Assembly: GCF_018336155.1 (NCBI RefSeq)
Contig: NZ_JAGYHF010000002.1
Span: 62,001-126,000, forward strand
Length of the DNA: 64,000 nucleotides
Reading direction: 5' to 3'
Source: Pseudomonas rustica
Lineage (GTDB): Bacteria > Pseudomonadota > Gammaproteobacteria > Pseudomonadales > Pseudomonadaceae
Shown here: in pieces, positions 18,132 through 27,068 of the stretch
Position numbering within the stretch: position 1 is the first letter of the stretch
How the letters are laid out: every line of letters starts with the position of its first letter
Made by a program: the position numbers and the translations under genes
Notes under the pieces: model-generated
What the model saw: only the letters and a program-made list of their open reading frames with translations
Told to the model about the DNA's origin: nothing
Databases searched by the model: none

Positions 18132-19331
18132 ATGCCGTTTTCCAACAAGCCGCTCAGCGGCGTGAAAGTCATTGAATTGGGTACGTTGATTGCCGGGCCG
18201 TTTGCCTCGCGTATTTGCGGCGAGTTCGGCGCTGAAGTGATCAAGATCGAATCGCCGGATGGCGGTGATCCATTGCGCAAATGGCGAAAGATGTATGAAG
18301 GCACGTCCTTGTGGTGGTTCGTGCAGGCGCGCAACAAGAAGTCGCTGACGCTGAATCTGAAACACCCCGACGGTTTGGCGATTCTGAAAAAACTGCTCAG
18401 TGAAGCCGACATCCTCATCGAGAACTTTCGCCCCGGTGTGCTGGAAAAACTCGGCCTGAGTTGGGAAACCCTGCACGCGCTGAACCCGAAACTGGTGATG
18501 GTGCGCCTGTCCGGTTTCGGCCAGACCGGGCCGATGAAAGATCAGCCAGGCTTCGGCGCGGTTGGCGAATCCATGGGCGGTTTGCGCTATATCACCGGTT
18601 TTGAAGACCGCCCACCGGTGCGCACCGGGATTTCTATCGGCGATTCGATTGCCGCGCTGTGGGGCGTGATCGGTGCGCTGATGGCGCTGCGTCATCGCGA
18701 AGTCAATGGCGGGCTCGGCCAAGTGGTCGATGTGGCGTTGTACGAAGCTATTTTCGCGATGATGGAAAGCATGGTGCCGGAGTTCGACGTGTTCGGTTTT
18801 ATCCGCGAGCGCACCGGCAACATCATGCCCGGCATCACACCTTCCTCGATCCACACCAGCGCCGACGGCAAGCACGTGCAGATCGGCGCCAATGGTGATG
18901 CGATCTTCAAGCGCTTCATGTTGATTATCGGCCGCGAAGATCTGGCTAATGACCCGATGCTGGCCAGCAACGACGGGCGCGACAGTCGCCGCGACGAGTT
19001 GTATGGCGTGATCGATCGCTGGGTCAATTCGCAGCCGCTGCAAACGGTGCTCGATCTGCTCAATCAGGCCGAAGTACCGGTCAGCCGTATTTTCAGCGCC
19101 GAAGACATGTTCAGCGACCCGCAATACCTCGCCCGGGAGATGTTCCTGTCCGCCAAGTTGCCGGACGGCAAGGACTTCAAGATGCCGGGCATCGTGCCGA
19201 AACTTTCCGAGACGCCAGGCAGTTCCGAATGGGTCGGGCCGACGCTGGGTGAACACAATGCGCAGGTGCTCGCCGACCTCGGTTACGACGCACAGCAGAT
19301 CGCCCGATTGCGCGAAGACGGAGCCATTTAA
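18132..19331 (+). CDS. Class III (CaiB/BaiF family) CoA-transferase
   Basis: A 399-residue protein with the family pattern: LSGVKVIELGTLIAGPFASRICGEFGAEVIKIE at the N-terminus, then RNKKSLTLNLKHPDG, and a catalytic-type acidic residue in the GLGQVVDVALYEA region. It probably moves CoA between organic acids, but the acid is not readable. It is divergent from yaeQ/recJ. Its 3' end overlaps or abuts the periplasmic-protein gene that follows. Confidence 0.92.
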   Translation: MPFSNKPLSGVKVIELGTLIAGPFASRICGEFGAEVIKIESPDGGDPLRKWRKMYEGTSLWWFVQARNKKSLTLNLKHPDGLAILKKLLSEADILIENFRPGVLEKLGLSWETLHALNPKLVMVRLSGFGQTGPMKDQPGFGAVGESMGGLRYITGFEDRPPVRTGISIGDSIAALWGVIGALMALRHREVNGGLGQVVDVALYEAIFAMMESMVPEFDVFGFIRERTGNIMPGITPSSIHTSADGKHVQIGANGDAIFKRFMLIIGREDLANDPMLASNDGRDSRRDELYGVIDRWVNSQPLQTVLDLLNQAEVPVSRIFSAEDMFSDPQYLAREMFLSAKLPDGKDFKMPGIVPKLSETPGSSEWVGPTLGEHNAQVLADLGYDAQQIARLREDGAI

Positions 19332-20238
19332 GCTGAAAAACCTGCATCCCTCAGACGCCAACCGCGCTCACCAATGGTGGACGTGGCGTCTGTTCGGCCT
19401 GTTGTTTTTGCTGGCCTCGCCAACGTGGGCGCAGGCGAAGCCGACGTTGATCTGGTTGCTGCGCGATTTACCGCCGATGACGATCTTCGAAGGCCCGAAA
19501 AAGGGTCAGGGGGTGATTGATCATTTGATGCCGCAACTGATTGCCGGCATGCCGCAATACGAACACAAGATCATGCGCGTCAACCGTGCGCGTGGTTTGC
19601 AGATGCTTCACGAAAACCCTTTCGCTTGCGACCCTGCGCTGCTGTGGAACAAAGAGCGCGCGCAGTGGGTGGCGTATTCGATTCCGGCGATTCGCGCTGT
19701 AGCCAATGGCCTGGTGGTGCGTCAGAAAGATCGCGCGGTACTCGAACCGTATCTGGTGGACGGTGCGGTGGATTTTTCTGCGCTGCTGGCCAGTGGTGAG
19801 CGAAAAGTCGGCGTAGTTGCCGAACGCAGTTACGGCGAATACATCGACGGACTGTTGCGCCACGCCCCCAGCGGCGCATTGACCCCGCACTACGGCAATG
19901 ATGCATTGAGCAATTTGCTGTCGATGCAGCGGCTGAACCGATTACAGGTGGTGCTCGGCTATTGGCCAGAGATCCGCTATCAGGCGAAACAGGCACAAAT
20001 TCCGGAAGATGAGCTGGAGTTCTATTCGATTCGCGGCACCGAGAAATATCTCTCAGGCTATGTCGCTTGTTCCGACACCACGCAGGGCCGCCAGGCCATC
20101 AGCGAAATCAATCAACTGCTGCGCACCCTGCCCCACGAGCATTTGAATCAGCTCTACGCGGCGTGGCTGGATCCCGAACGACAAGCGGATTATCTGCAGC
20201 AAGCGCGGACATTTTTCGAGCAGCAAGCCGCGCAATAG
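19249..20238 (+). CDS. Periplasmic solute-binding-like protein, TIGR02285-type
   Basis: Up to 329 residues. A hydrophobic signal (WRLFGLLFLLASPTWAQA, about residues 46-63 of the longest frame) precedes a small binding-protein-like domain (LIWLLRDLPPMTIFEG, RGLQMLHENPFACDPALLWNKER). The start is uncertain. The ATG at 19249 overlaps the CoA-transferase by 83 bp and would put 45 residues before the signal. A non-ATG start (CTG at 19333 or nearby) just after the previous stop would give a normal signal peptide. No transporter subunits are nearby, so it may sense rather than transport. Confidence 0.75.
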   Translation: MNTMRRCSPTSVTTHSRSPDCAKTEPFKLKNLHPSDANRAHQWWTWRLFGLLFLLASPTWAQAKPTLIWLLRDLPPMTIFEGPKKGQGVIDHLMPQLIAGMPQYEHKIMRVNRARGLQMLHENPFACDPALLWNKERAQWVAYSIPAIRAVANGLVVRQKDRAVLEPYLVDGAVDFSALLASGERKVGVVAERSYGEYIDGLLRHAPSGALTPHYGNDALSNLLSMQRLNRLQVVLGYWPEIRYQAKQAQIPEDELEFYSIRGTEKYLSGYVACSDTTQGRQAISEINQLLRTLPHEHLNQLYAAWLDPERQADYLQQARTFFEQQAAQ

Positions 20239-20257
20239 GCAAACGCCAGACAAAAGA

Positions 20258-20289
20258 AACCCCGAGAAGTGGGGAGACGACTCGGGGTT
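20258..20289 (-). terminator. Hairpin terminator between the TIGR02285-type gene and DUF3509 gene
   Basis: A perfect 9-bp stem AACCCCGAG / CTCGGGGTT with a 14-nt loop. Read on the minus strand it is followed by TTTCTTTTG, so it looks like the terminator of the DUF3509 gene. On the plus strand it is 20 bp after a stop codon and may help there too. Confidence 0.65.
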
Positions 20290-20414
20290 AAACGTGGCCT
20301 ACATAAAGACCAGTAGCAGCAAGCGACAAGCACCGGAGCACAATGCTTGATCCTGCTGTTACTGGGTCTGACTGACAGGGATGCAGGAAGGTTCCCACAA
20401 AAAATATTTCATCT

Positions 20415-20696
20415 TTACAGCGTCGGACGTTTATCCAGCGCTGCGTTGCGCAATGCCGCGATCACACAGGGTTCCAGCCGTCCTTCGGCAATCAGCACGT
20501 CACGGTGCAGGCCGTCGACGACATCGGTCAGCAAGCGTTTGTCGCTCAACTGCGCCTGATTGAATTCGCGTTCCACCACAATGGCGCCGTTGCTGTTCTT
20601 CAGGGTCACCAGGCATTCGCCATGGCTGCCGCGAGGGGTCAACGTCACTTGATACGGGCTCAGAGCCTCACCGAGCAATAGACTGATACTTTCCAT
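20415..20696 (-). CDS. DUF3509 domain protein
   Basis: A 93-residue protein of a small Pseudomonas-restricted family (MESISLLLGEALSPYQVTL, RLLTDVVDGLHRDVLIAEGRL). The ATG at 20696 has GGAG at correct spacing; a GTG four codons upstream is the alternative. No catalytic motif, signal or membrane segment is seen. Function unknown. Confidence 0.8.
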   Translation of the reverse strand: MESISLLLGEALSPYQVTLTPRGSHGECLVTLKNSNGAIVVEREFNQAQLSDKRLLTDVVDGLHRDVLIAEGRLEPCVIAALRNAALDKRPTL

Positions 20697-20860
20697 CTCG
20701 ATCTCCACTCAATAGTCCGAAAACACAGTGCCTGGGGCGTGTTCACAATAAATGACCACCGGCCCGAGAAGAAAGTTCTGCCTGCGATTGCTCCATCCCT
20801 GGAGCCTTACCGGTCTATGGAGCATGCACGGCGAAGATGACAGTAAAAATACCCCGCGTT

Positions 20861-21268
20861 TCAAGCCCCGACAGGCTGATGCAAAGCGCTGAGGTATTGA
20901 TCAAGCAAACCGCGCATCAACACCGCCGAAACCGGCGTTTGCAGGCGTCCGAGCAGTTGCAGCTCATGCGCGTGCAGCAGCGTTTCAAGGTCGGTCAGCA
21001 GGCTCGGCGCCACGTTGCCCAGCAGAATCAATGCGCGTGATTGCTCCTGCCGGGTCAGATGATGGATCAACGCCAAGCCATCGCCGCCCTTGAGTTGCGG
21101 GTCGCAAATAGCGATATCGATGACGCCGCTTTGCTCCAGCGAACCCAAGGCCGAACCCAGCGACGGCGCGGTCAGTACGTTGTAGATGCCGATGGCGTTG
21201 AGCATCTGGTGCAACGCCATCAACTGGAACGGATTGTGTTCAAGGATCAGGACTTTGAGCGAGCGCAT
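20861..21268 (-). CDS. Stand-alone receiver-like protein with degenerate phosphorylation site
   Basis: A 135-residue protein with the CheY-like fold pattern (LKVLILEHNPFQLMALHQML, VIDIAICDPQLKGGDGLALI, RALILLGNVAP). Asp56 is in the phospho-acceptor position. The usual acidic pair is E10-H11, the switch Ser/Thr position reads Gly/Asn, and the conserved Lys-Pro reads T111-P112. It may therefore be a pseudo-receiver. The start at 21268 has AGAGGT. It is 117 bp downstream of, and on the same strand as, the kinase-less sensor gene, so the two are probably an operon. Confidence 0.75.
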   Translation of the reverse strand: MRSLKVLILEHNPFQLMALHQMLNAIGIYNVLTAPSLGSALGSLEQSGVIDIAICDPQLKGGDGLALIHHLTRQEQSRALILLGNVAPSLLTDLETLLHAHELQLLGRLQTPVSAVLMRGLLDQYLSALHQPVGA

Positions 21269-21385
21269 AGGCGACCTCTGAAACGGCGGGTGCGGACTCT
21301 CACCGCAGACACCGTTCACTCTAGGGCAGCCGTCCTCAGCCTCCCATCGGAAAAGGCCTCAGGGGTTATAGGACTTTTCCCAAAC

Positions 21386-22732
21386 TCAGTGCAGACGTCG
21401 GCTCATGTCTGTCCAGCCACCGAGCAGTCCGCGCAGTTTTCCGTCGGCGCTGTAAAACGGCACCGTCCATTGGTAGATCTCCCGCGAGCCGTTTTTGAAT
21501 TGCAGTTGGCGCCGGCAGAATCGCGTTTTGCGCGTCTGCAGCTGCGCCATGAATTCGTCGTGAAGCATGCGTGACGTGATCTTTGGCAGGGCATCAACCT
21601 CCATCAGCGAGCGTCCCTGAACCTGATCGAAACGAATGTCGAGCGCCTCCTCATAACTGCGATTGCACATGATCAAGCGGCCCAGCAGGTCGCGGACGAA
21701 CACCGGATCGGGCATTGAATTGATCAACGCATGCTGAAACGCCAACTGGTCGCCGAGATCTTTTTCAGCTTCAGTGCGTTGCCTGATCGCCGCGCGTAAT
21801 CGGCGATTCCAGACCAGCGACAACAGACCGAACGTGCCAATCACGGCCATCGCCCAACAGCCCCAACTGGCGATCCGCTGCCACACCGAGGGCACCGGCA
21901 GCGGTGAAACACCGTCGAGCCATTTGAGCCGAATCGCGCGCAACTCCTCCGGCGGAAAAGCCTCAAGCGCCTTGTTGAGGATGCTCAACAACTCCGGCTG
22001 GCCCTTACGCACCGCCAAGTGATCTGCCTCCCATTTTCCCTCAAGCAAATCGCCGACCCTGAGCAATCCGGAAGGGAACAACTGCGCGCCAATCTCGTTT
22101 TCAATCGTGGCATAAGCCTCACCGCTTTCGACCAACGCCCGTGCTTCGGCATAGGTTTTCACCGAGCGGATCTCAATGGCCGGATAGTCGCGGCGGATGA
22201 TGCCTTCCAGCGCGTGCCGGGCCGGCAGCACCAGCACACGTTTGGCCAACTGCTCCAGCGACTGCACCTGTGGTTCGCCAACACGCCCGACAAACACCCA
22301 GCCCGCACCGCCAAAGGCATGGCTGAAATTGAGGAACACTTTGCGCTCATCGCTCATCGCCAGCGTGGTGCTGATGTCCGCTTCACCGCGCTCCAGCCGT
22401 TCGAGCAGGTGGTCGGTGGAGAAAGACTCTTGATGCACAAACTGCAAACCGGTCATCGCGCTGATACGCTTGAGCACATCACTGTTCAGGCCGTTCCAGT
22501 GCGCATGTTCATCCTGGAACAGGTACAGCGGATACTGCACGGACGCGACGATGACACGCGGATTGTCGCGGATCCATTGCTGCTCTTCTGTGTTCAGTTT
22601 GATGGGCTGAACCTTGCTGACTTCGCCGTCATGCTGCAGCAGTTGCGCTGCCACACTCCAGCGCATAAACCCCAGCATTACCAATAAAAACAGCCAGCAC
22701 AGGGCCGGCTTCAAATCTCTGGAAAACCACAT
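21386..22732 (-). CDS. BvgS-like sensor lacking a kinase: periplasmic binding domain, membrane segment, PAS
   Basis: A 448-residue protein. Order: an N-terminal hydrophobic segment (about 10-30), a periplasmic solute-binding-like domain (about 50-270; RDNPRVIVASVQYPLY, LKRISAMTGLQF, GEADISTTLAMS), a membrane helix (about 285-305; GCWAMAVIGTFGLLSLVW), and a PAS domain (about 330-440; LINSMPDPVFVRD ... LLGGWTDMSRR). It stops right where BvgS-type kinases continue into the dimerisation and ATPase domains. BvgS relatives usually have HisK, HATPase and receiver domains after this point. The start at 22732 has GAAGGAAG. Either a true kinase-less sensor or a 3'-truncated gene. Confidence 0.8.
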   Translation of the reverse strand: MWFSRDLKPALCWLFLLVMLGFMRWSVAAQLLQHDGEVSKVQPIKLNTEEQQWIRDNPRVIVASVQYPLYLFQDEHAHWNGLNSDVLKRISAMTGLQFVHQESFSTDHLLERLERGEADISTTLAMSDERKVFLNFSHAFGGAGWVFVGRVGEPQVQSLEQLAKRVLVLPARHALEGIIRRDYPAIEIRSVKTYAEARALVESGEAYATIENEIGAQLFPSGLLRVGDLLEGKWEADHLAVRKGQPELLSILNKALEAFPPEELRAIRLKWLDGVSPLPVPSVWQRIASWGCWAMAVIGTFGLLSLVWNRRLRAAIRQRTEAEKDLGDQLAFQHALINSMPDPVFVRDLLGRLIMCNRSYEEALDIRFDQVQGRSLMEVDALPKITSRMLHDEFMAQLQTRKTRFCRRQLQFKNGSREIYQWTVPFYSADGKLRGLLGGWTDMSRRLH

Positions 22733-22802
22733 TGCCACTTCCTTCGTGATCAACTCACCCGTCCTTCGTGGGTGAAAACCCGAGCAGTGTGGCAGCAGAA
22801 AC

Positions 22803-22829
22803 AAAAAAGCCCGTCAGGAGACGGGCTTC
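22803..22829 (-). terminator. Rho-independent terminator of thrC
   Basis: A 9-bp stem AAGCCCGTC / GACGGGCTT with a 4-nt loop. In the minus direction it is followed by a run of six T, lying 23 bp after the thrC stop codon. Strong classical terminator. Confidence 0.9.
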
Positions 22830-22851
22830 AAAATGTGACAGCTTTTACGGC

Positions 22852-24261
22852 TTACAGCGGCTTGCCGCGGTTGCCATGCTGGCTGACAAAGGCTTGCACG
22901 GCTTTCAGCTCGTTTGGCAGAACGGTGCAGCGCTCATTTCGCTCAAACAAATCAGAAAGATGTGCAGGTAGTTCGAGCGCTTTTCCTACACCGGCTTTCT
23001 CTACGGCTTCAGGGAATTTCACCGGGTGAGCGGTGCCCAGGATCACCATCGGGATATCCAGGCTGCGACGGCATTCACGCGCTGCTTTAACACCGATGGC
23101 GGTGTGCGGATCCAGCACTTCGCCAGTCTGCTCGTAGACTTCAGCGATGGTTTCGCAAGTCTGTGCGTCATCCACGGCCAGCGAATCGAACAGCTTGCGC
23201 GCTTCGGTCCAACGTTCTTGCTCGACGCTGAAACCGCCGCCCTGCTTGAACGAATCCATCAGACCGGCGATTGCTGCGCCGTTGCGACCGTGCAGGTCAA
23301 ACAGCAGGCGTTCGAAGTTCGACGAGACCATGATGTCCATCGACGGCGACAGCGTGGCGTGCAAGGTGTCCTTGACGTACTGATTGCCGCTCATGAAGCG
23401 GTGCAGGATGTCGTTGCGGTTGGTGGCGACGATCAACTGGTTGATCGGCAGGCCCATGTTGCGCGCCAGGTAACCGGCAAAGATGTCGCCGAAGTTGCCG
23501 GTTGGCACCGAAAACGACACCGAACGCGCCGGGCCGCCCAACTGCAGTGCGGCGTGGAAGTAGTAAACGATCTGGGCCATGATCCGCGCCCAGTTGATCG
23601 AGTTCACCGCGACCAGACGCGTGCCTTTGAGGAAGCTCTGATCGGCGAAGCTCGCCTTGACCATTTCCTGGCAGTCATCGAAGTTGCCTTCGATGGCGAT
23701 GTTGTGGATGTTCTCGCCGAAGATCGTGGTCATCTGGCGACGCTGCACTTCCGACACGCGCTTGTGCGGGTGCAGGATGAAGATGTCGACGTTTTCGCAG
23801 TGCTTGCAGCCTTCGATGGCGGCCGAACCGGTATCACCGGAGGTGGCGCCGACGATCACTACGCGCTCGCCGCGGTTTTCCAGCACATAGTCGAGCAAAC
23901 GACCGAGCAGTTGCAGGGCGAAGTCCTTGAACGCCAGGGTCGGGCCGTGGAACAGCTCCAGCACCCATTCGTTGCCGTTCAGCTGACGCAGCGGCGCCAC
24001 GGCGCTGTGGGCGAACACGCCGTAGGTTTCTTCAAGAATCTTTTTGAAATCGGCATCCGGAATGCTGCCGGTGACGAACGGGCGCATCACCCGGAAGGCC
24101 AGCTCGTGATACGGCAGGCCGGCCCAGGAGGCGATTTCTTCCTGGGTGAAACGTGGCAGGTTTTCCGGAACGTACAGACCGCCGTCGGTCGCCAGACCAG
24201 CCAGCAGGACGTCTTCGAAATTCAGGGCCGGTGCCTGGCCGCGGGTACTGATGTAACGCAT
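22852..24261 (-). CDS. thrC: Threonine synthase
   Basis: A 469-residue PLP enzyme that converts O-phosphohomoserine to threonine. N-terminal signature MRYISTRGQAPALNFEDVLLAGLATDGGLYVPE. The PLP-binding lysine is K112 in LAFKDFALQ. GATSGDTGSAAIEG binds the cofactor phosphate. The ATG at 24261 starts the family-typical MRYISTRG; a start four codons upstream is not supported. It lies 66 bp after hom, so hom-thrC is one transcription unit for threonine synthesis, closed by the terminator at 22803-22829. Confidence 0.97.
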   Translation of the reverse strand: MRYISTRGQAPALNFEDVLLAGLATDGGLYVPENLPRFTQEEIASWAGLPYHELAFRVMRPFVTGSIPDADFKKILEETYGVFAHSAVAPLRQLNGNEWVLELFHGPTLAFKDFALQLLGRLLDYVLENRGERVVIVGATSGDTGSAAIEGCKHCENVDIFILHPHKRVSEVQRRQMTTIFGENIHNIAIEGNFDDCQEMVKASFADQSFLKGTRLVAVNSINWARIMAQIVYYFHAALQLGGPARSVSFSVPTGNFGDIFAGYLARNMGLPINQLIVATNRNDILHRFMSGNQYVKDTLHATLSPSMDIMVSSNFERLLFDLHGRNGAAIAGLMDSFKQGGGFSVEQERWTEARKLFDSLAVDDAQTCETIAEVYEQTGEVLDPHTAIGVKAARECRRSLDIPMVILGTAHPVKFPEAVEKAGVGKALELPAHLSDLFERNERCTVLPNELKAVQAFVSQHGNRGKPL

Positions 24262-24327
24262 GACTGACTCCAATGGAGAGTGTTCACAACAACGGCCCCG
24301 TTTACGGGGCCGGTGCAGGACAACGAC

Positions 24328-25632
24328 TTAGTTCAAGTGCTCGACGCGGATCCGTACGACCGGACCATTCACGCCGGCCAGCGCTTCGAGGGCGGCGATG
24401 GCATCGTTGATGCGCTGCTCGACCACACGGTGGGTCAGCAGGATCATCGGCACCAGACCGTCGTGTTCCTCGACTTCCTTCTGCATGATCGACTCGATGT
24501 TGATGCCGCGCTCCGAGAGGATGCTCGCCACCTGAGCCAACACGCCCGGATGATCCTTGGCCTGAATGCGCAGGTAGTAGGCGCTTTCGCAGGCCTCGAT
24601 CGGCAGGATCGGGTGAGCCGACAGCGAATCCGGCTGGAAGGCCAGGTGCGGTACGCGGTTTTCCGGATCGGAGGTCATGGCGCGAACCACGTCGACCAGA
24701 TCGGCGATCACCGACGAAGCGGTTGGCTCCATGCCAGCGCCCGCGCCGTAGAACAGCGTCGAACCGGCGGCGTCACCGTTGACCATCACCGCGTTCATCA
24801 CGCCGTTGACATTGGCGATCAGGCGATCGGCCGGAATCAGCGTCGGGTGCACGCGCAACTCGATGCCGGCAGCGGTGCTGCGCGCCACGCCGAGGTGCTT
24901 GATGCGATAGCCCAGCGCTTCAGCGTAGTTGACGTCAGCGGTGGTCAGCTTGGTGATGCCTTCGGTGTAAGCCTTGTCGAATTGCAGCGGAATGCCGAAC
25001 GCGATGGAAGCCAGAATCGTCAGCTTGTGCGCGGCGTCGATGCCTTCAACGTCGAAGGTCGGATCGGCTTCGGCGTAACCCAGTGCCTGCGCTTCGGCCA
25101 ACACGTCTTCGAAGGTACGACCCTTCTCGCGCATTTCGGTGAGGATGAAGTTACCGGTGCCGTTGATGATCCCGGCGACCCAGTTGATGCGGTTGGCGGA
25201 CAGGCCTTCACGGATCGCCTTGATCACCGGAATGCCACCGGCCACGGCCGCTTCGAACGCCACGATCACGCCTTTCTCGCGAGCCTTGGCGAAAATTTCA
25301 TTACCGTGAACGGCAATCAGAGCCTTGTTCGCGGTGACCACATGCTTGCCATTCTCGATGGCCTTGAGTACCAGCTCGCGGGCAACGGTATAGCCGCCCA
25401 TCAGCTCTATAACGATGTCGATCTCAGGGTTTGTGGCCACTTCGAAGACATCGTTGGTAATCGCAATACCGGTCGTCTGGAACTGAGGCTTTGGCGTGCG
25501 CATGGCAATTTGTGCCACTTCGATTCCACGCCCGGCACGACGAGCAATTTCCTCGGCGTTGCGCTGAAGTACGTTGAAGGTACCGCCACCGACGGTGCCT
25601 AACCCACAGATGCCTACTTTGACCGGATTCAC
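24328..25632 (-). CDS. hom: Homoserine dehydrogenase
   Basis: A 434-residue NAD(P)-dependent enzyme that reduces aspartate semialdehyde to homoserine. It has GICGLGTVGGGTF (nucleotide site, about 8-20), the catalytic-region sequences GIINGTGNFILTEM and AEADPTFDVEGIDAAHKL, and a C-terminal ACT domain (about 355-430; YYLRIQAKDHPGVLAQVASILSE) for threonine feedback. Monofunctional, without an aspartokinase part. First gene of hom-thrC. Confidence 0.97.
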   Translation of the reverse strand: MNPVKVGICGLGTVGGGTFNVLQRNAEEIARRAGRGIEVAQIAMRTPKPQFQTTGIAITNDVFEVATNPEIDIVIELMGGYTVARELVLKAIENGKHVVTANKALIAVHGNEIFAKAREKGVIVAFEAAVAGGIPVIKAIREGLSANRINWVAGIINGTGNFILTEMREKGRTFEDVLAEAQALGYAEADPTFDVEGIDAAHKLTILASIAFGIPLQFDKAYTEGITKLTTADVNYAEALGYRIKHLGVARSTAAGIELRVHPTLIPADRLIANVNGVMNAVMVNGDAAGSTLFYGAGAGMEPTASSVIADLVDVVRAMTSDPENRVPHLAFQPDSLSAHPILPIEACESAYYLRIQAKDHPGVLAQVASILSERGINIESIMQKEVEEHDGLVPMILLTHRVVEQRINDAIAALEALAGVNGPVVRIRVEHLN

Positions 25633-25763
25633 TGTGAACTCCCCATAAAACGGCCGACGCTGGGTCGGCCGGAAAACAACCGCGTGCTCGCGGCTCTCTA
25701 TTGATGGCCCGGCAATGTTGCTGCCGGACCATGATCGTCAGCGGCTGACCGTGACGATGCGAA

Positions 25764-26495
25764 TTACTTCGCGCCCAGCGCCAGTTTGGCGACTTGTGGC
25801 GCAGGCTGGTAGCCCGGAATGACTTGTCCGTCGGCCAAAACGATGGCCGGTGTACCGTTCACGCCAATCGACTGACCCAGAGCGAACTGTTTGGAAACCG
25901 GGTTCTCGCACTTGGCGGCCTTGATTTCTTTGCCATCAACCATTTTGTCCATGGCGGCTTTCTTGTCTTTCGAGCACCACACGGCTTGCAGTTGCTCGTC
26001 ACCCGGCGAACCGAGGCCCTGACGCGGGAACGCAACATAGCGCACTTCGATGCCGCGCTTGTTCAGCTCAGGCACTTCGGCGTGCAGCTTGTGGCAGTAC
26101 GGGCAGGTGGTGTCGGTGAACACGGTGATGTGCGATTTGGTTTCGCCGATGGCCGGGTAGACCACGGTTTCGGCAACCGGAATGGCGTTGACCAGTTTGG
26201 AGACGCCCAGGCGTTCGGTTTTCTCGGTCAGGTTGACCGGTTTGCCGTCCTTGAGCTGGAACAGGTAACCCTGAACGATGTACTGACCATCGGCGCTGGC
26301 GTAGAGCACGCGACTGCCTTTGAGTTTGACTTCGTACATGCCTGGCAACGGGCTGGCACTGATGCTTTCTACCGGAACCTCGAGTTCGAGTTTTTCCAGG
26401 CTTTGACGAATCGCTTTGTCGGCCGCGTCATCGGCGACGGCAAAGGTGCTGACCAACGCAATGGCTGCGGCGGCGAAAATCTGGGTCAGACGCAT
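25764..26495 (-). CDS. dsbC: Thiol:disulfide isomerase DsbC
   Basis: A 243-residue periplasmic protein with a cleavable signal (LTQIFAAAAIALVSTFAVA), an N-terminal dimerisation domain, and a thioredoxin-fold domain with the active site CPYC at 131-134 and a cis-proline loop (VNGTPAIVLADG). It corrects wrong disulfides in exported proteins. The ATG at 26495 starts the signal peptide; the longer frame upstream would place 29 unrelated residues before it. Upstream of hom on the same strand, 131 bp away. Confidence 0.96.
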   Translation of the reverse strand: MRLTQIFAAAAIALVSTFAVADDAADKAIRQSLEKLELEVPVESISASPLPGMYEVKLKGSRVLYASADGQYIVQGYLFQLKDGKPVNLTEKTERLGVSKLVNAIPVAETVVYPAIGETKSHITVFTDTTCPYCHKLHAEVPELNKRGIEVRYVAFPRQGLGSPGDEQLQAVWCSKDKKAAMDKMVDGKEIKAAKCENPVSKQFALGQSIGVNGTPAIVLADGQVIPGYQPAPQVAKLALGAK

Positions 26496-26645
26496 GAGAA
26501 CTCCTGAAGGCGGACAAATGGAACGATCAGAACGCCCGTGCCGGAACACCGGGTCATAACCGTCCATCGTGCAAACCGGCAAAGCCTAACACATAAGGCC
26601 ACGGTGGCCGAATGCGCCTGTCGCCACTCCTCACACCTGCTTCAT

Positions 26646-26722
26646 GTAGGAGCTGCCGCAGGCTGCGATCTTTTGATTTTGTTTTTAAGATCAAAAGATC
26701 GCAGCCTTCGGCAGCTCCTACA
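26646..26722. repeat. REP inverted pair (GTAGGAGCTGCCG family)
   Basis: Arms 'GTAGGAGCTGCCGCAGGCTG' and 'CAGCCTTCGGCAGCTCCTAC' with their ATCTTTTGAT / ATCAAAAGAT tails and a short T-rich centre. Immediately next to the duplicated xerD tail. Confidence 0.9.
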
Positions 26723-26737
26723 CGGGGAGGTATGGAG

Positions 26738-26854
26738 TTAACCGCGCGGGTGGTGTTTGGCGTGCAGCTCTTGCAGGCGGGCGCGGGCGACGTGGGTGTA
26801 GATTTGTGTGGTGGAGAGGTCGCTGTGGCCGAGCAACATCTGCACTACGCGCAA
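26738..26854 (-). pseudogene. Duplicated xerD 3' end (38 codons plus stop)
   Basis: Positions 26742-26854 repeat xerD 27069-27181. I count about six nucleotide differences over the codons and a different stop (TAA instead of TGA). All of them are silent: the same 38 C-terminal residues of XerD are encoded, including the GH and the tyrosine nucleophile region (STTQIYTHV). There is no start codon or upstream part, so it cannot make a recombinase alone. It lies 214 bp behind the real xerD end, in the same orientation. Confidence 0.88.
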
Positions 26855-26889
26855 CGCATTGCCTCTGCAACTGCTACACCCATATGTGA

Positions 26890-27068
26890 CTGACACACAT
26901 TATTGTGGTGAGGGGATTTATCCCCGCTGGGTTGCGAAGCAGCCCCAAAACCATCCAACCCGATCTATCAGACAAACCGAGCAAGCCAGGTTTGGGGCCG
27001 CTGCGCAGCCCGTCGGGGATAAATCCCCTCACCACAGATAAGTATTTCAAACAAAGGGGATGTGTCAG
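26890..27068. repeat. Palindromic element with CTGACACA / TGTGTCAG ends inserted behind xerD
   Basis: The outer inverted ends CTGACACA (26890-26897) and TGTGTCAG (27061-27068) enclose a perfect 22-bp inverted pair at 26904-26925 and 27015-27036 (centre of arm GAGGGGATTTATCCCC). Further imperfect pairing continues inward (GCAGCCCC / GGGGCcGCTGC). The right end overlaps the xerD stop codon. It is MITE-like in layout; no transposase is present. Confidence 0.78.

Larger units (their letters stand above)
26496..27064. other. 569-bp gap between dsbC and xerD: REP pair, xerD tail copy, palindromic element
   Basis: Three things fill this gap: a REP pair (26646-26722), a 113-bp second copy of the xerD 3' end (26742-26854), and a palindromic element (26890-27068). 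There is no independent gene. Any promoter for dsbC lies in 26496-26645. Confidence 0.8.
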
